A stretch of DNA of 42,382 nt from Acetatifactor sp. (GCA_022511385.1 JAFLRN010000018.1:1-42382), one strand, 5' to 3'. Positions 1-8,095 are shown, counted from the stretch's first letter. The notes: generated from the letters alone by a model not told the origin. Numbers and translations are program-made.

Positions 1-59
1 CTCTTTATGTTAGTATGATGTTGTAAACGCAGGAGCAATCCTGGTAATTTTGTAACCGT

Positions 60-90
60 GAAACCGTCATTTATGGCGGTTTCTTTTCGT
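60..90 (+). terminator. Rho-independent terminator, rightward
   Basis: GAAACCG at 60-66 pairs with CGGTTTC at 77-83, with further inner pairing, and is followed by TTTCTTTT. It would end a rightward transcript entering from left of the window. No gene is visible between base 1 and this site. Confidence 0.6.
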
Positions 91-138
91 TTCGGGATAT
101 TCGAGAATAAGATAGGACTAAATCACAGAATCTGCTTC

Positions 139-381
139 TTACACAAGCAATTCTTGACTTAGCCCTACTATAACTCCGTCATCAAAAGTAAGTGCAATTT
201 TCTTTGCATCCTCATCAGCTCTGCCAGCCGCCTCCATACTGCCATAACCTCCCGCATCCGCATCTGCCACCGCATCGCCCGCCGTCTCAGCCACAGTAAA
301 CCGCTCTTCTTCCCATACACCTAAAAACAGCAATCCCGCCATCAGATCAAACAGCAGGATTACCGCAGCCAATTTTTTCAT
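139..381 (-). pseudogene. 5' remnant of a polysaccharide deacetylase gene
   Basis: The 80-residue frame starts with a signal-anchor helix (MKKLAAVILLFDLMAGLLF) and an acidic linker. It then enters the first catalytic motif of NodB-type polysaccharide deacetylases, KKIALTFDDG, at about residues 60-69. Directly after the FDDG, where intact proteins continue with PH and about 180 further residues, the frame runs into unrelated residues and stops. The catalytic domain is therefore missing and the fragment cannot be an active enzyme. A second, more decayed copy of the same 5' end lies at 14,953-15,033. No convincing ribosome site was seen. The family assignment rests on one motif plus the signal anchor, so it is good but not certain. 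Confidence 0.6.
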
Positions 382-451
382 AGTGCTACCGCCATACCGC
401 TCTCACTATGAATTATATGCTATTTCAGTTGACAACATTTCATATGCTTAC

Positions 452-745
452 TCAAATTATAGCTATCCTGCCATACCGGGACTGATCCTCCGGGTTCTGA
501 CTTGGAAACACCGCCAGATTACCGGCCTGAATCTCCGTAGCAAGAACGGGGTTTTCATGGCTGTTCCAGGGAGCAGCCGTTCCCCGGAACATATGATCCG
601 CAATCTGACAAAGCTCCCCTTGCTGTAATCCTCGAACTTCACTACTCTGGTAATTCCGGAACGCAAGCCTTTATTGCAGGTACTTATTCATTACTTTCCT
701 GATCTTCCCCTTTGCAACGACAATCATAACTGTAGCTGCTGACAT
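452..745 (-). pseudogene. Small gene interrupted by an in-frame TAA
   Basis: An ATG at 745 follows an AAGGAGAA ribosome site and opens a 24-codon frame (MSAATVMIVVAKGKIRKVMN...) that ends at TAA 671-673. The same frame continues for another 72 codons with protein-like composition, including GLQQGELCQIADHMFRGTAA, before TGA at 452-454. This looks like a roughly 97-residue protein broken by one nonsense mutation. It could also be a real short peptide followed by unrelated sequence. The start lies 22 nt inside the end of the upstream metallophosphoesterase gene, which suggests translational coupling. The family is not recognised. Confidence 0.4.
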
Positions 746-1752
746 GGCAGTTCTCCTTTCTGTTCCCTCCGTATAATTTCCGATTCCAGTATATGCTTAT
801 ACAAACATTTTTTCTCCTCGCTTTGTATATCATAGGAGGGTTCTTCACTCTGCTCAAAGGTTCCACAGGCATCAACTACCATGATTTTTCCGGTCACCAC
901 CTCACCATTCCAAAGCATAAACGTCACTATGTCCCCATGCCGATACATTGGATGACCTATCCTGGGAACTTTGGAGAAATCCGTGTCTGTATCCTCCAAT
1001 GAAATAATGGAGCGATATAACAGTGTATGTGTACTGTCCACCTTTTTATCCAGATGATAATGTCCAAAATACCAATGTTTATAATGGACTTTCCCTTCTA
1101 TCTGCTCAAGATAATCCGTGAGCACATCTGGTTCATACAGTTGTCCGGGGCCCGGATCTAATATATTCTGAACGCTTGTGGAACAGCAATGGGTTATGAC
1201 ATAATCCACTTCATAATTCACTTTGTCCAGATTCTCAAGCCCTTCCGACATCTCTTCTTCAGTCGGAAGCTCCTCCGGCCACCAGGATTCCCTGAGTATT
1301 CTACAGGGAAGACCTTTCTTTTTGGCTTGAATTAACTTAAGCTTGAAATCCGGATCATTGCGGTCAAGAATACCACCTTGAATATCATGGGAGGAAGCTC
1401 CTCCAAAGGTGAAAAAAGTCTTACCGTCGATGTGAAACACCTGCCCCCGCTCCAGCAGGATGACCTTGTCACGGACAATGTGGCGCACCTTACCGCCATG
1501 CCATTCCTCCACAGCAAATTCCTTTATCATGTCGTAGTTTTCATGATTTCCCTGTACCCAAAGGACGGTGTAAGGCTTCTCCTGGAAAAAATTACAATTA
1601 TAGACAAAAGTCCTGTCCGGCGCCCAGCAGAATCCCATATCACCGCAGACAAATATGTAATCATCTGCTGTAAGATGGAAACCCTTTCTTTTCATATATC
1701 TTTTTGACAATCTCGTAAAATCTGCATGGGTATCTCCTGTGAGATAAATCAT
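724..1752 (-). CDS. Calcineurin-like metallophosphoesterase
   Basis: A 342-residue protein with the full set of metallophosphoesterase motifs: GDTH at 6-9, GDMG at 37-40, GNHEN at 68-72, a THCC histidine near 188, and GHYH near 230. These residues normally build a two-metal site that hydrolyses phosphomono- or phosphodiesters. The substrate cannot be read from sequence. After the catalytic domain there is a tail of about 90 residues with an SH3-like feel (GDIVTFMLWNGEVVTGKIMV) and a charged C-terminus. The start is well supported by GGAGGAGCAAAATG. Proteins of this type are common in integrative elements and phages of Firmicutes, which fits the accessory setting. It is unrelated in length and tail to the second metallophosphoesterase at 7,524. 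Confidence 0.85.
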   Translation of the reverse strand: MIYLTGDTHADFTRLSKRYMKRKGFHLTADDYIFVCGDMGFCWAPDRTFVYNCNFFQEKPYTVLWVQGNHENYDMIKEFAVEEWHGGKVRHIVRDKVILLERGQVFHIDGKTFFTFGGASSHDIQGGILDRNDPDFKLKLIQAKKKGLPCRILRESWWPEELPTEEEMSEGLENLDKVNYEVDYVITHCCSTSVQNILDPGPGQLYEPDVLTDYLEQIEGKVHYKHWYFGHYHLDKKVDSTHTLLYRSIISLEDTDTDFSKVPRIGHPMYRHGDIVTFMLWNGEVVTGKIMVVDACGTFEQSEEPSYDIQSEEKKCLYKHILESEIIRREQKGELPCQQLQL

Positions 1753-1776
1753 TTTGCTCCTCCGATCTCAGTCACC

Positions 1777-1799
1777 AACCACCACTTCAAGTGGTGGTT
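1777..1799. repeat. Perfect 11-bp inverted repeat
   Basis: AACCACCACTT at 1777-1787 and AAGTGGTGGTT at 1789-1799 are exact reverse complements around one central base. The palindrome ends 25 nt upstream of the metallophosphoesterase start and has no T-tract, so it is not a normal terminator. It could be an operator, or the terminal hairpin of a decayed IS200/IS605-type element; it has the general form of such ends. Confidence 0.6.
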
Positions 1800-2246
1800 T
1801 GGATTGGTCCTCAAAGTACCTATATTACTTGCACACCTAAAAGGTTGGTGCAGCAAGTGTTGTTACTGGCTGCCTCTAAAAGCGGTTCATTCACTATTTT
1901 TCTTTTGAACTTTTTAACTATTCCTCTATACACTAATTGTCTTTTCTTTCAGACCGCCCATTGTTGCAGCATCGTACACCATCTTACACACTTTACTTTT
2001 ATGTCACTTACTTTGCTGTTCCGAATGCCTGCCACATATCACTTTAGGATACTTTCCCCTTTATATTCATGCAACTCCCGGATTACCTCCTATACATCGG
2101 CTCTTGCCTAACTATACAAATTTTCTATGGACTAAGCACACATGATCTTCTGATTTCATAAAGTCCTCTGTTTCTTGCTTCGACGCAAAATTAGCTCCCC
2201 AAAACTTCAGGACAGTTTTCACCCACAAATGCACATCCTCCTGTTG
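1800..2246. other. Intergenic stretch with decayed coding-like sequence
   Basis: No intact gene of normal length is visible here. On the minus strand a short GTG-started frame (VHLWVKTVLKFWGANFASKQ...) follows AGGAGG just past the end of the 351-aa gene. Further on, a frame interrupted by two TGA codons carries segments such as EVIRELHEYKGESILK and YRGIVKKFKRKIVNEPLLEA. These could be remnants of a transposase or another lost gene, but no family could be named. Confidence 0.3.
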
Positions 2247-3302
2247 TCAAGTCTGTTGGTGGTGCATGGAAGCCACCTGACACTCCGGGCACACCTCCAC
2301 ATAGCAGTAGCCCTCCCTAAAGTAGCCCTTCCAGTCCAACATCTCCCAAGAGAGCTTGGCCACAAACTTCATGGGATTACCACAGTCAGGACAGGGAGTG
2401 TAATGCCAGTTCTCAATCCAGAAGGGGAAACCGCCAATGGTGCTAACCTCGTCCCAATCCGCCCCATAGAAGAGAGGAGCTGGATCTCTGGCCAGCACAT
2501 AGGGATTGTCCCCCATCTGGTCCACATCCTCGTCCTTCATGGCATCCACACAACCTTCTGTATAGGGGAAAATGGGGGTGCTGCTTCCGTCCAGGGTGAA
2601 ACGGGAGTAGGACGGGTTGGCCCAGGGAATGCAGCCAATGCAGGCGGTGGCGGTGAAGATGCCGTCTATCCCCAGAAAGCGCAGACGCTTGTCCCGACCG
2701 TCCAACACCAGGAAGTCCGACAACCTGCCGCCGCACTCCGGGCATCGGTCCTTCCGGGGGCGGAAAATTTGGGCGGCGCTGTTCTCGGCCCGGTTCCCCT
2801 TGATGAGAGGATAGCAGGTATCGAAGTTCAGCTGTCGCCGCTTCCCAGCCTTGTCAAATGTCCAGCCGCCGCACTGGGCGTACACTGAGGGATCTGCGTA
2901 CAATTTTTCCCGCCAGGGGCGGGGGTGTTGCTCCAGCTCATAAAGGGTCTCCAGAGCCTTATCGTCCCCCTGCATGGCCAGACAGCACATCAGATTTCCC
3001 GCTGTCCGGGGGTCCTCTGTCTCCAGCAGCTTGGCAATCAAGCCATCGCGCACATCCTCTGGGGCGTGATAATAAATCTCGTTGGGGCGATACACTTCCT
3101 TCTCCAGGGCCGCCCGGGCCAGCTCCGGGGAAAAAACACCATGGACATTGATGAGTCCCTTCAAATGTTCCTCCTGTTTCTCCAAATCTTTGTCCCACCA
3201 GTCGTTGTTAAAACGCTCCACATGATTGATGAGATCCTGTAACTTTGTCTGAACTTGCTCTGGGGTCCAATCCTTTGGTGGGATATATGGGGATTTATCC
3301 AT
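2247..3302 (-). CDS. Hypothetical protein with two zinc-knuckle-like Cys pairs
   Basis: A 351-residue soluble protein. The N-terminal third is helical and HEAT-like (AGNLMCCLAMQGDDKALETL). The C-terminal half has paired CxxC motifs, CPECGG at about 191 and CPDCGNP near 314, plus a final CPECQ, suggesting structural zinc. I do not recognise the family. The start is ATG at 3302, nine bases after AAAGGAG. A TTG at 3311 in the same frame directly abuts the ribosome site and is unlikely. The gene is visibly richer in G and C than its AT-rich neighbours, so it may have arrived separately. It has its own consensus promoter at 3335-3363. Confidence 0.75.
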   Translation of the reverse strand: MDKSPYIPPKDWTPEQVQTKLQDLINHVERFNNDWWDKDLEKQEEHLKGLINVHGVFSPELARAALEKEVYRPNEIYYHAPEDVRDGLIAKLLETEDPRTAGNLMCCLAMQGDDKALETLYELEQHPRPWREKLYADPSVYAQCGGWTFDKAGKRRQLNFDTCYPLIKGNRAENSAAQIFRPRKDRCPECGGRLSDFLVLDGRDKRLRFLGIDGIFTATACIGCIPWANPSYSRFTLDGSSTPIFPYTEGCVDAMKDEDVDQMGDNPYVLARDPAPLFYGADWDEVSTIGGFPFWIENWHYTPCPDCGNPMKFVAKLSWEMLDWKGYFREGYCYVEVCPECQVASMHHQQT

Positions 3303-3334
3303 TATTATCAACTCCTTTACAAGTATTTTATAGA

Positions 3335-3363
3335 ATTATATCAACGTAAAAATTGTTTGACAA
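3335..3363 (-). promoter_or_regulatory. Sigma-A promoter of the 351-aa gene
   Basis: On the minus strand, TTGTCA (3358-3363) is followed after exactly 17 bp by a perfect TATAAT (3335-3340). This lies about 33 bases upstream of the ATG at 3302. Confidence 0.75.
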
Positions 3364-3422
3364 GCGGATACTTGAAAGCCGTTTTTCACCGTTTTTCGCA
3401 ATTCGGTATAGCGGGGCGGCTG

Positions 3423-3557
3423 TCAATTCGACAGAGTTTTCTTGTGATACTTTACCGCACATGAGCCCGTATCCGCCTTAGCATAAACAGAGTGTCCGTT
3501 ACTGAACTGAAGCTTGGCGTAATACACATTATCATCAGTGAGCTTAAGTTGCAGGAT
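3423..3557 (-). CDS. Small hypothetical protein with a non-standard start
   Basis: A 44-codon frame of clearly protein-like composition (LKLTDDNVYYAKLQFSNGHS...) ends at TGA 3423-3425. TAG immediately precedes its first codon, ATC, and no ATG, GTG or TTG is available near the N-terminus. A strong TAGGAGG ribosome site sits 5 bases before ATC and 8 before CTG, so initiation at one of these rare codons is the simplest reading. The alternative is a mutated start. It overlaps the end of the 99-aa gene by 14 nt and would be the third gene of a short operon. The function is unknown. Confidence 0.45.
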   Translation of the reverse strand: MLQLKLTDDNVYYAKLQFSNGHSVYAKADTGSCAVKYHKKTLSN

Positions 3558-3843
3558 CTAAACCTCCTACACAGTCAGTTCTTGACACACCAAGTATTGT
3601 ACACGCATTCACGCCAGTGCTCCGCAGCATCGCTTTGTATTCTTTTAGCAGTTCACACTTATCAGAATCAGCCATGGCTATTACTTTTACCCAACCTGTA
3701 TTATTATTGATCACAACGAAACCCAATCCACCATACTGGTCACCGATACACCAACAGTTCTTTGCAACATACTCAACATCAGGCAGATATAGCCCATCTC
3801 CCCTATCTGTCCATCTATGACCATCCAGCATAACTTCAGACAT
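3544..3843 (-). CDS. Small hypothetical protein, 99 aa
   Basis: A 99-residue soluble protein with a hydrophobic beta-rich centre (LGFVVINNNTGWVKVIAMAD) and four cysteines. The start is strongly supported by AAGGAGGTGTTGGTATG. It begins 12 nt after the stop of the small upstream frame (3856-4029), and the next small frame overlaps its 3' end, giving a compact operon. I do not recognise the family. The operon is preceded by one of the shared island promoters at 4025-4063. Confidence 0.7.
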   Translation of the reverse strand: MSEVMLDGHRWTDRGDGLYLPDVEYVAKNCWCIGDQYGGLGFVVINNNTGWVKVIAMADSDKCELLKEYKAMLRSTGVNACTILGVSRTDCVGGLDPAT

Positions 3844-3855
3844 ACCAACACCTCC

Positions 3856-4029
3856 TTAACACAGTCCATCGTTACACGCATCACACCACACTACATAAGT
3901 CATAACTGCATCATGCAGTGCTCCATGAGCCATCGTCACACGGTCTTTCTGCATGCCATCATAAACAGATCTATCTCTGTCTGAGACAGCAGGCTGTCGG
4001 GCCAGATACTGTATTACAATATCCAGCAT
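3856..4029 (-). CDS. Small hypothetical protein, up to 57 aa, start uncertain
   Basis: The open frame encodes up to 57 residues from ATG 4029 (MLDIVIQYLARQPAVSDRDR...) and ends CDACNDGLC. Its composition looks coding, and its TAA is followed at once by the ribosome site of the next gene. The start is doubtful: ATG 4029 has no ribosome site and lies inside the -10 box of the island promoter at 4025-4030, so a transcript from there could not include it. A start at ATG 3954 would give 32 residues but also lacks a ribosome site. The frame may be 5'-truncated. Confidence 0.35.
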   Translation of the reverse strand: MLDIVIQYLARQPAVSDRDRSVYDGMQKDRVTMAHGALHDAVMTYVVWCDACNDGLC

Positions 4030-4063
4030 ACCATGTTGATCAGAGACTTATGTCCTCGAAAAT
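4025..4063 (-). promoter_or_regulatory. Island promoter, copy 1 (leftward)
   Basis: The minus strand carries TTTTCGAGGACATAAG (box, within 4047-4063), 20 bp between AGGACA and the -10, then the extended -10 TGGTATGCT (TATGCT at 4025-4030). It matches the other island promoters in sequence and spacing and would drive the small operon 3423-4029. Confidence 0.55.
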
Positions 4064-4102
4064 CTGCTTCTGCTTCAGATACGCCCTTTAAGGAAATCCG
4101 AA

Positions 4103-4139
4103 TTTCAGTGACATAAGCGCTTTTATGATATGTTAATAT
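4103..4139 (+). promoter_or_regulatory. Island promoter, copy 2 (rightward)
   Basis: TTTCAGTGACATA at 4103-4115, 20 bp between GTGACA and the -10, then TGTTAATAT with TAATAT at 4134-4139. It is the only copy on the plus strand, and it precedes the only plus-strand gene in this part of the island (4217). This supports the motif being functional and oriented. Confidence 0.6.
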
Positions 4140-4216
4140 AAAACCGACAAGCCGAAGGATACAGGCTTATGCATACTGCAAAAGTATCATAAAAACAAGA
4201 AAGGTATGGCGCTGAT

Positions 4217-4630
4217 ATGAAAGATTGGCTGGAAAAAGAATTGGATTCAATGTCCCAGGAAAACTGGGTTGAACTATATATCAAACTAATTGACAGATAT
4301 CATCATCTGCTTCACCTGTTGGACGGAAGACATAAACATCCATATTATTCGGATTATAAAACTGCTGAAGGCCTGGTTGAAGACGTAGCGCTTCGGAAAG
4401 ACCGTTTTTGGCATCTTGCCTATGATCTTTCCGAAGTTGTAAAGAAAGCCACCTATGAAGAGGCAAGAGAGCTTTTGTTGTTTGCTCTTTCTGAAGAAGT
4501 CGACGAAGAAAGCGCACATTATCTCTGCGATGCCGCATTACTTGCGCTGATCAATGAATTAATGGGCGGAAGCAACGAGGCTGGTCAGATTATCGAGCTG
4601 TTCCATTCTGTCCGCAAATGGTATTCATGA
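4217..4630 (+). CDS. Hypothetical helical protein, 137 aa
   Basis: A 137-residue acidic, predicted all-helical soluble protein with no signal peptide or membrane segment. Its size, acidity and isolated placement resemble small immunity-type proteins, but no family is recognised and that is only a resemblance. The start ATG follows AAAGGT by about 12 bases, a somewhat long spacing. A shared island promoter lies about 75 bases upstream. It converges on the 4,638 gene with only 7 bases between the two stops, and no terminator was seen between them. Confidence 0.7.
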   Translation: MKDWLEKELDSMSQENWVELYIKLIDRYHHLLHLLDGRHKHPYYSDYKTAEGLVEDVALRKDRFWHLAYDLSEVVKKATYEEARELLLFALSEEVDEESAHYLCDAALLALINELMGGSNEAGQIIELFHSVRKWYS

Positions 4631-4637
4631 ATAACTT

Positions 4638-5021
4638 TTAATGCGAGTCCATCAGGTCAGCGTCGCATTCGGAGGCTAGTAGTCCAACGAATAAATTGAC
4701 CTCTCCCTTGGAAACCAGACCGTCCCGGTTTATCCTGCACTCCGCGCATTTCCCAACATCCAGCGAAATTCCAAGGGCCTCCGCAGCCACCCGCGTATCC
4801 GTAAGCAGGCTGCCCTTTATTTCCGCATATGCGAGATGATAGCAGCTTCCCGATTTCGTAGACAACCTCAATTCGTTTTTATCAGGATCATTTTCACCTT
4901 TGAGGATCGATGAGGTATGGACAGGAAGTCCTTCCGTAAATTTCGGATTCCCGAAACAAGCTCCATGTCCAATAACAACATCTTCATGCATTGTTAAATA
5001 CCAGTTTCTTAAAATATACAT
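4638..5021 (-). CDS. Hypothetical protein, 127 aa
   Basis: The first in-frame ATG (5027) directly abuts the AAGGGGG ribosome site. The second ATG (5021) sits six bases after it and is the better start, giving 127 residues. The protein has a mixed alpha/beta composition, a CAEC motif in its second half (KCAECRINRDG) and no signal peptide. Regions such as LTMHEDVVIGHGACFGNPKF and LRLSTKSGSCYHLAYAEIKG look like a small globular fold. I do not recognise a family. It converges with the 137-aa gene on the plus strand. No copy of the island promoter box was found upstream. Confidence 0.6.
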   Translation of the reverse strand: MYILRNWYLTMHEDVVIGHGACFGNPKFTEGLPVHTSSILKGENDPDKNELRLSTKSGSCYHLAYAEIKGSLLTDTRVAAEALGISLDVGKCAECRINRDGLVSKGEVNLFVGLLASECDADLMDSH

Positions 5022-5104
5022 TCCCATCCCCCTTGCACGCTGAGTATATGACCGCTGAAATTGGTCTCACCATCGGTTCTGCCGATATGAGGATTCCTGA
5101 CAGA

Positions 5105-6015
5105 TTACTCTTTCGATCTCCGGTAAGCCATTGCAGATAAAGACAGCATCTCTAAGGAGCCTTCTCCTCGGCAAATATGGCTGGCCTGTAAAAGCAGTTT
5201 ATCCATAGCGCTGCGCTTATCCCAACCTTCTTCAGGCTGGTATCGTTCCAGGCGCAGCGGAGTTACATGGTCATGGCTGAAAGTGCCGTCCTCACATAAA
5301 AATTCCACCCTGATCTGCGCATCATAGAAACCCCAACCCCAGTCTTTCCGGTACGGGTCCTCGTTTTTGAACATGTCGCTTTTCCACCACTTTGGAGAAG
5401 TAGCTATGATGCCATATCTCTCGGTCCCAACAATTCTTACAATATCCCCTTTCTCAAATGGATTGGGAACTTCAATGAAATCGTTGAAATCTTCCGGTTC
5501 TCCATCATCGCCGGGAACCATTCCGTAGAAATATACCGCCTCTCCGTCTTCGTTAAATTCCAGCAAGGTCGTATAAAGACTGCGTGGGCTGCCGATCCCT
5601 GGGACTTCAACAGGATACTTTTCAATCACGAAAGGCAGGTTTGTTTCCCGTCCGCATCCATAAGCCAAATTGAAATCAAAGAAATATTCATCGGGCAATA
5701 TGCTCGGATATGAGTTATCTTTTTTTTTACCTCCAGAATATAGATGCACGTCTTATCGCTATTCTCTTTAAAGGCCTGCAATTTCAAATCTTCGCCATTC
5801 AGATACTTTGCGATCCGTTCTTTAAGACTCCGGTCTGCAGTGTTTTTTTGCAGAGCCTGAAGGCGGGAGCACTGTTCTTGCAGGGATAGATCGCCATGTA
5901 CCAGAAGCACTGCTTTTTGTTCATCCGTAAAAACCCATCCCATCTCCAACACATAATTCCTTACATATTCAGACGGTATCAATGCATTTAATTCATTAAT
6001 GTACTCATTTTTCAT
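5105..6015 (-). CDS. Hypothetical protein split by a frameshift at an A9 tract
   Basis: Two overlapping frames make up one apparent protein of about 303 residues. The first begins at ATG 6015 after AAGGG-N7 (MKNEYINELNALIPSEYVRN...) and is coding-like to about residue 95. The second carries the rest (NSYPSILPDEYFFDFNLAYG... to the stop at 5105). They meet at nine consecutive A on the coding strand (5720-5728). One additional A, or two fewer, would join them. This could be a disabled gene, a phase-variable tract, transcriptional slippage or an assembly indel. The C-terminal part is rich in aromatic and acidic residues (KWWKSDMFKNEDPYRKDWGW). No family is recognised. Confidence 0.6.
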
Positions 6016-6123
6016 TTCCTAACCCTTTTTCCATCATTATGAAAATTCCTGACGCCTGCCTCCTAAACCGTTCAGATATCCGTCCGCAGCTTCTCTGAAA
6101 GCATGAAACTCTATATACTCTTT

Positions 6124-7407
6124 TCATGTGCCTTCCCTATCCATCTCTCTCCATATAGGTATCGCCAACTGCGCCCATATCTCTTGAAGTCTGTCTTTCT
6201 CCAGTTTCATCTCCTCCCGCATCTTTTCCCTCTGTTTTGGACTGATTTTTTTGCCCTGGATTATATCCATATAGCGGTTTTCCATAATGCTGATGTACTC
6301 CTTCAGCGCATCATGAAAATACGCCTGTGACTCAAACCTTCCCGTCTGTGTATTATTCAGCGGTAAGACCCGGCCCGCCACTCTGTTCAGCGTCTTATAA
6401 TGATCGGCACGATTACGATTCCATGTGTCCATCATGGCAAAACAATTGTGAGCAAATTTTACTCCGTTTTCATTCTGAAGCCACCGATCCACAGTCTTTT
6501 CCCAAAACATGGCTTCTTCATATGCGATCCGATACTCGCTGTCTCTGAGCGTAATCCTCTCATCGTCTGTACCCTTCCTTATAGTGGTATTTACATTCAC
6601 ATATTCGATCAGAACCAGCAATCTCAGTGACGCAAAAAAATCCTGGATCAATTCAACGCAGTATGTTAAGAAAAAACTCCCATAATATAGTTTATTAACA
6701 CGCTTCAGCCATATAAAAAACAACTGTTGCGTCTCCTGCTCCCACTCCTGTAACCTACCTACATCCAATGTCTGAAATACTTTATCCATTGTTTCAATGC
6801 GGTTTTTCAAATCCTCATATTCAGAGGTTTTCTGGGACGCCTCTTCATCTATACAGTGCATCATCCGACTGACTTCTTTATCATATTCCCTGACACAGAT
6901 TTCAAAAAAAGCGATGCTTTGAATCCACTCCAGGTAAGCGTCCGCCTTCTTTTTCTGCGCCTCATCATCCGCTCCTTCCTCCGTGAAATCTTCATCGAAA
7001 TTTGCCTGGGTCAGATATCGCACCATTGCCGTATCTTTTACCGTCCGCGCTTTCTGTAAAAGCAAAAACAGCGGAAATCCAAAGCTTTCGTCATAGGCTT
7101 TTTGATAGAGAAGTTTGTTCTCCCATTCAAAAAAGGCATCCATGTTTTTCTTGCAGTCAAAGTAACTTAAGACCTCTTCATCCACAGTCAGAAACTGCTC
7201 ATCCACATATTCCATGAAAGCAGGGTATCCTTTGCGGGATTTGCTGGAGACAGCCATGTCACATATATACAGATCCTTCAAAAACTTCAATGCTCCCATC
7301 CTGCCCCTGCCCTTATCTTCGCGCAGATAATGGCTTATCATATCCGTGACCCTTTTCCTGCAATTCTCCAATTCCCCACGCATAGCGGATTTTCCGATTC
7401 CACTCAT
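6124..7407 (-). CDS. Hypothetical protein, 427 aa, predicted helical
   Basis: A long, highly charged, mostly helical soluble protein with no obvious membrane segment. Hydrophobic helices in the middle (SFFLTYCVELIQDFFASLRL) could form a packed core. The C-terminus is strongly charged and likely coiled (SPKQREKMREEMKLEKDRLQ). No catalytic motif is visible and no family is recognised. The ATG at 7407 has only a distant ribosome site (AAAGGGTG, about 13 bases). A copy of the island promoter (7447-7484) places the transcript start about 33 bases upstream. This puts it in the same apparent regulon as the FtsZ-like protein and the membrane operon. Confidence 0.7.
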   Translation of the reverse strand: MSGIGKSAMRGELENCRKRVTDMISHYLREDKGRGRMGALKFLKDLYICDMAVSSKSRKGYPAFMEYVDEQFLTVDEEVLSYFDCKKNMDAFFEWENKLLYQKAYDESFGFPLFLLLQKARTVKDTAMVRYLTQANFDEDFTEEGADDEAQKKKADAYLEWIQSIAFFEICVREYDKEVSRMMHCIDEEASQKTSEYEDLKNRIETMDKVFQTLDVGRLQEWEQETQQLFFIWLKRVNKLYYGSFFLTYCVELIQDFFASLRLLVLIEYVNVNTTIRKGTDDERITLRDSEYRIAYEEAMFWEKTVDRWLQNENGVKFAHNCFAMMDTWNRNRADHYKTLNRVAGRVLPLNNTQTGRFESQAYFHDALKEYISIMENRYMDIIQGKKISPKQREKMREEMKLEKDRLQEIWAQLAIPIWREMDREGT

Positions 7408-7446
7408 TTCTTTTCAATGCACCCTTTCTTTTGTCACTGTGCTTTC

Positions 7447-7484
7447 AGTATAACATACATCCAAGAACCTATGTCACCGAAAAT
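7447..7484 (-). promoter_or_regulatory. Island promoter, copy 3 (leftward)
   Basis: The box ATTTTCGGTGACATAGG lies at 7468-7484. Nineteen bp separate GTGACA from the extended -10 TGTTATACT (TATACT at 7447-7452). It sits about 40 bases upstream of the 427-aa gene. Confidence 0.65.
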
Positions 7485-7523
7485 ACTCATTTTCACGTCA
7501 CCTCTGCTGCGGGGTATTTGATT

Positions 7524-8063
7524 TCATGGCCGTTCCCGAAAAGCCTTGTTATTGCGAATCAACTCACTGATGGAAGCCGGAGTATAATTGTTGATGCAGG
7601 CTGATGCATTCAGAGCGTGCTCCCGGGTATTCATAAACTGGTACACATCGTTCTTATGACCGTGAATATGCCCATAGATGTGCCAGGAGCCATGCCAGCT
7701 CCCATACCAGTCAGCGATAGGGTAATGGCATAGACAGATCTGCTTCCCGGCGTCTGTCACATGCATCATTTTATCAACGCTTTCCAGATACTTTGCCGCC
7801 TCCCTGCAGTCCAGCGTAACCTTATCGTGATTGCCCACGACCAGATGCTTATGCCCCTTAAGCCGGCTCAGATACCAGTCAGGAGTCCTGTCGCACTTAA
7901 AGCAGAAATCTCCTACAATATACACATCATCATCTGTATCTACCCTGAAATTCCAACACTCTATCATAACTCGATCCATCTCATCCCTATCCACAAAGGG
8001 ACGTTGGTCAAACTGAATTGCTTGTGCATGTCCAAAATGCAGGTCGCTTATATAAAGCTTCAT
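7524..8063 (-). CDS. Calcineurin-like metallophosphoesterase, small
   Basis: A 179-residue protein consisting of little more than the metallophosphoesterase core: SDLHFGH at 6-12, GDFCF at 51-55, GNHD at 77-80, CHYP at 112-115 and GHIHGH at 131-136. All expected metal ligands (D7, H9, D52, N78, H113, H132/H134) are present, so it should be catalytically competent. The substrate is unknown. The start follows GAGAGGTGG. It lies 32 nt downstream of a 58-aa gene on the same strand, and both are probably transcribed from the island promoter at 8365-8405. Confidence 0.85.
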   Translation of the reverse strand: MKLYISDLHFGHAQAIQFDQRPFVDRDEMDRVMIECWNFRVDTDDDVYIVGDFCFKCDRTPDWYLSRLKGHKHLVVGNHDKVTLDCREAAKYLESVDKMMHVTDAGKQICLCHYPIADWYGSWHGSWHIYGHIHGHKNDVYQFMNTREHALNASACINNYTPASISELIRNNKAFRERP

Positions 8064-8095
8064 AATACCACCTCTCTATACCGAATTAACTGCAT

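Noticed and set aside
4047..4063. Spo0A boxes (TGTCGAA) in the island motif
   Set aside because: The forward strand reads TGTCNNCGAA with two extra bases in every copy, so it does not match the 0A box.
7524..8063. Duplication of the metallophosphoesterase at 724-1752
   Set aside because: The two share only the general catalytic motifs and differ in length, spacing and C-terminal region.
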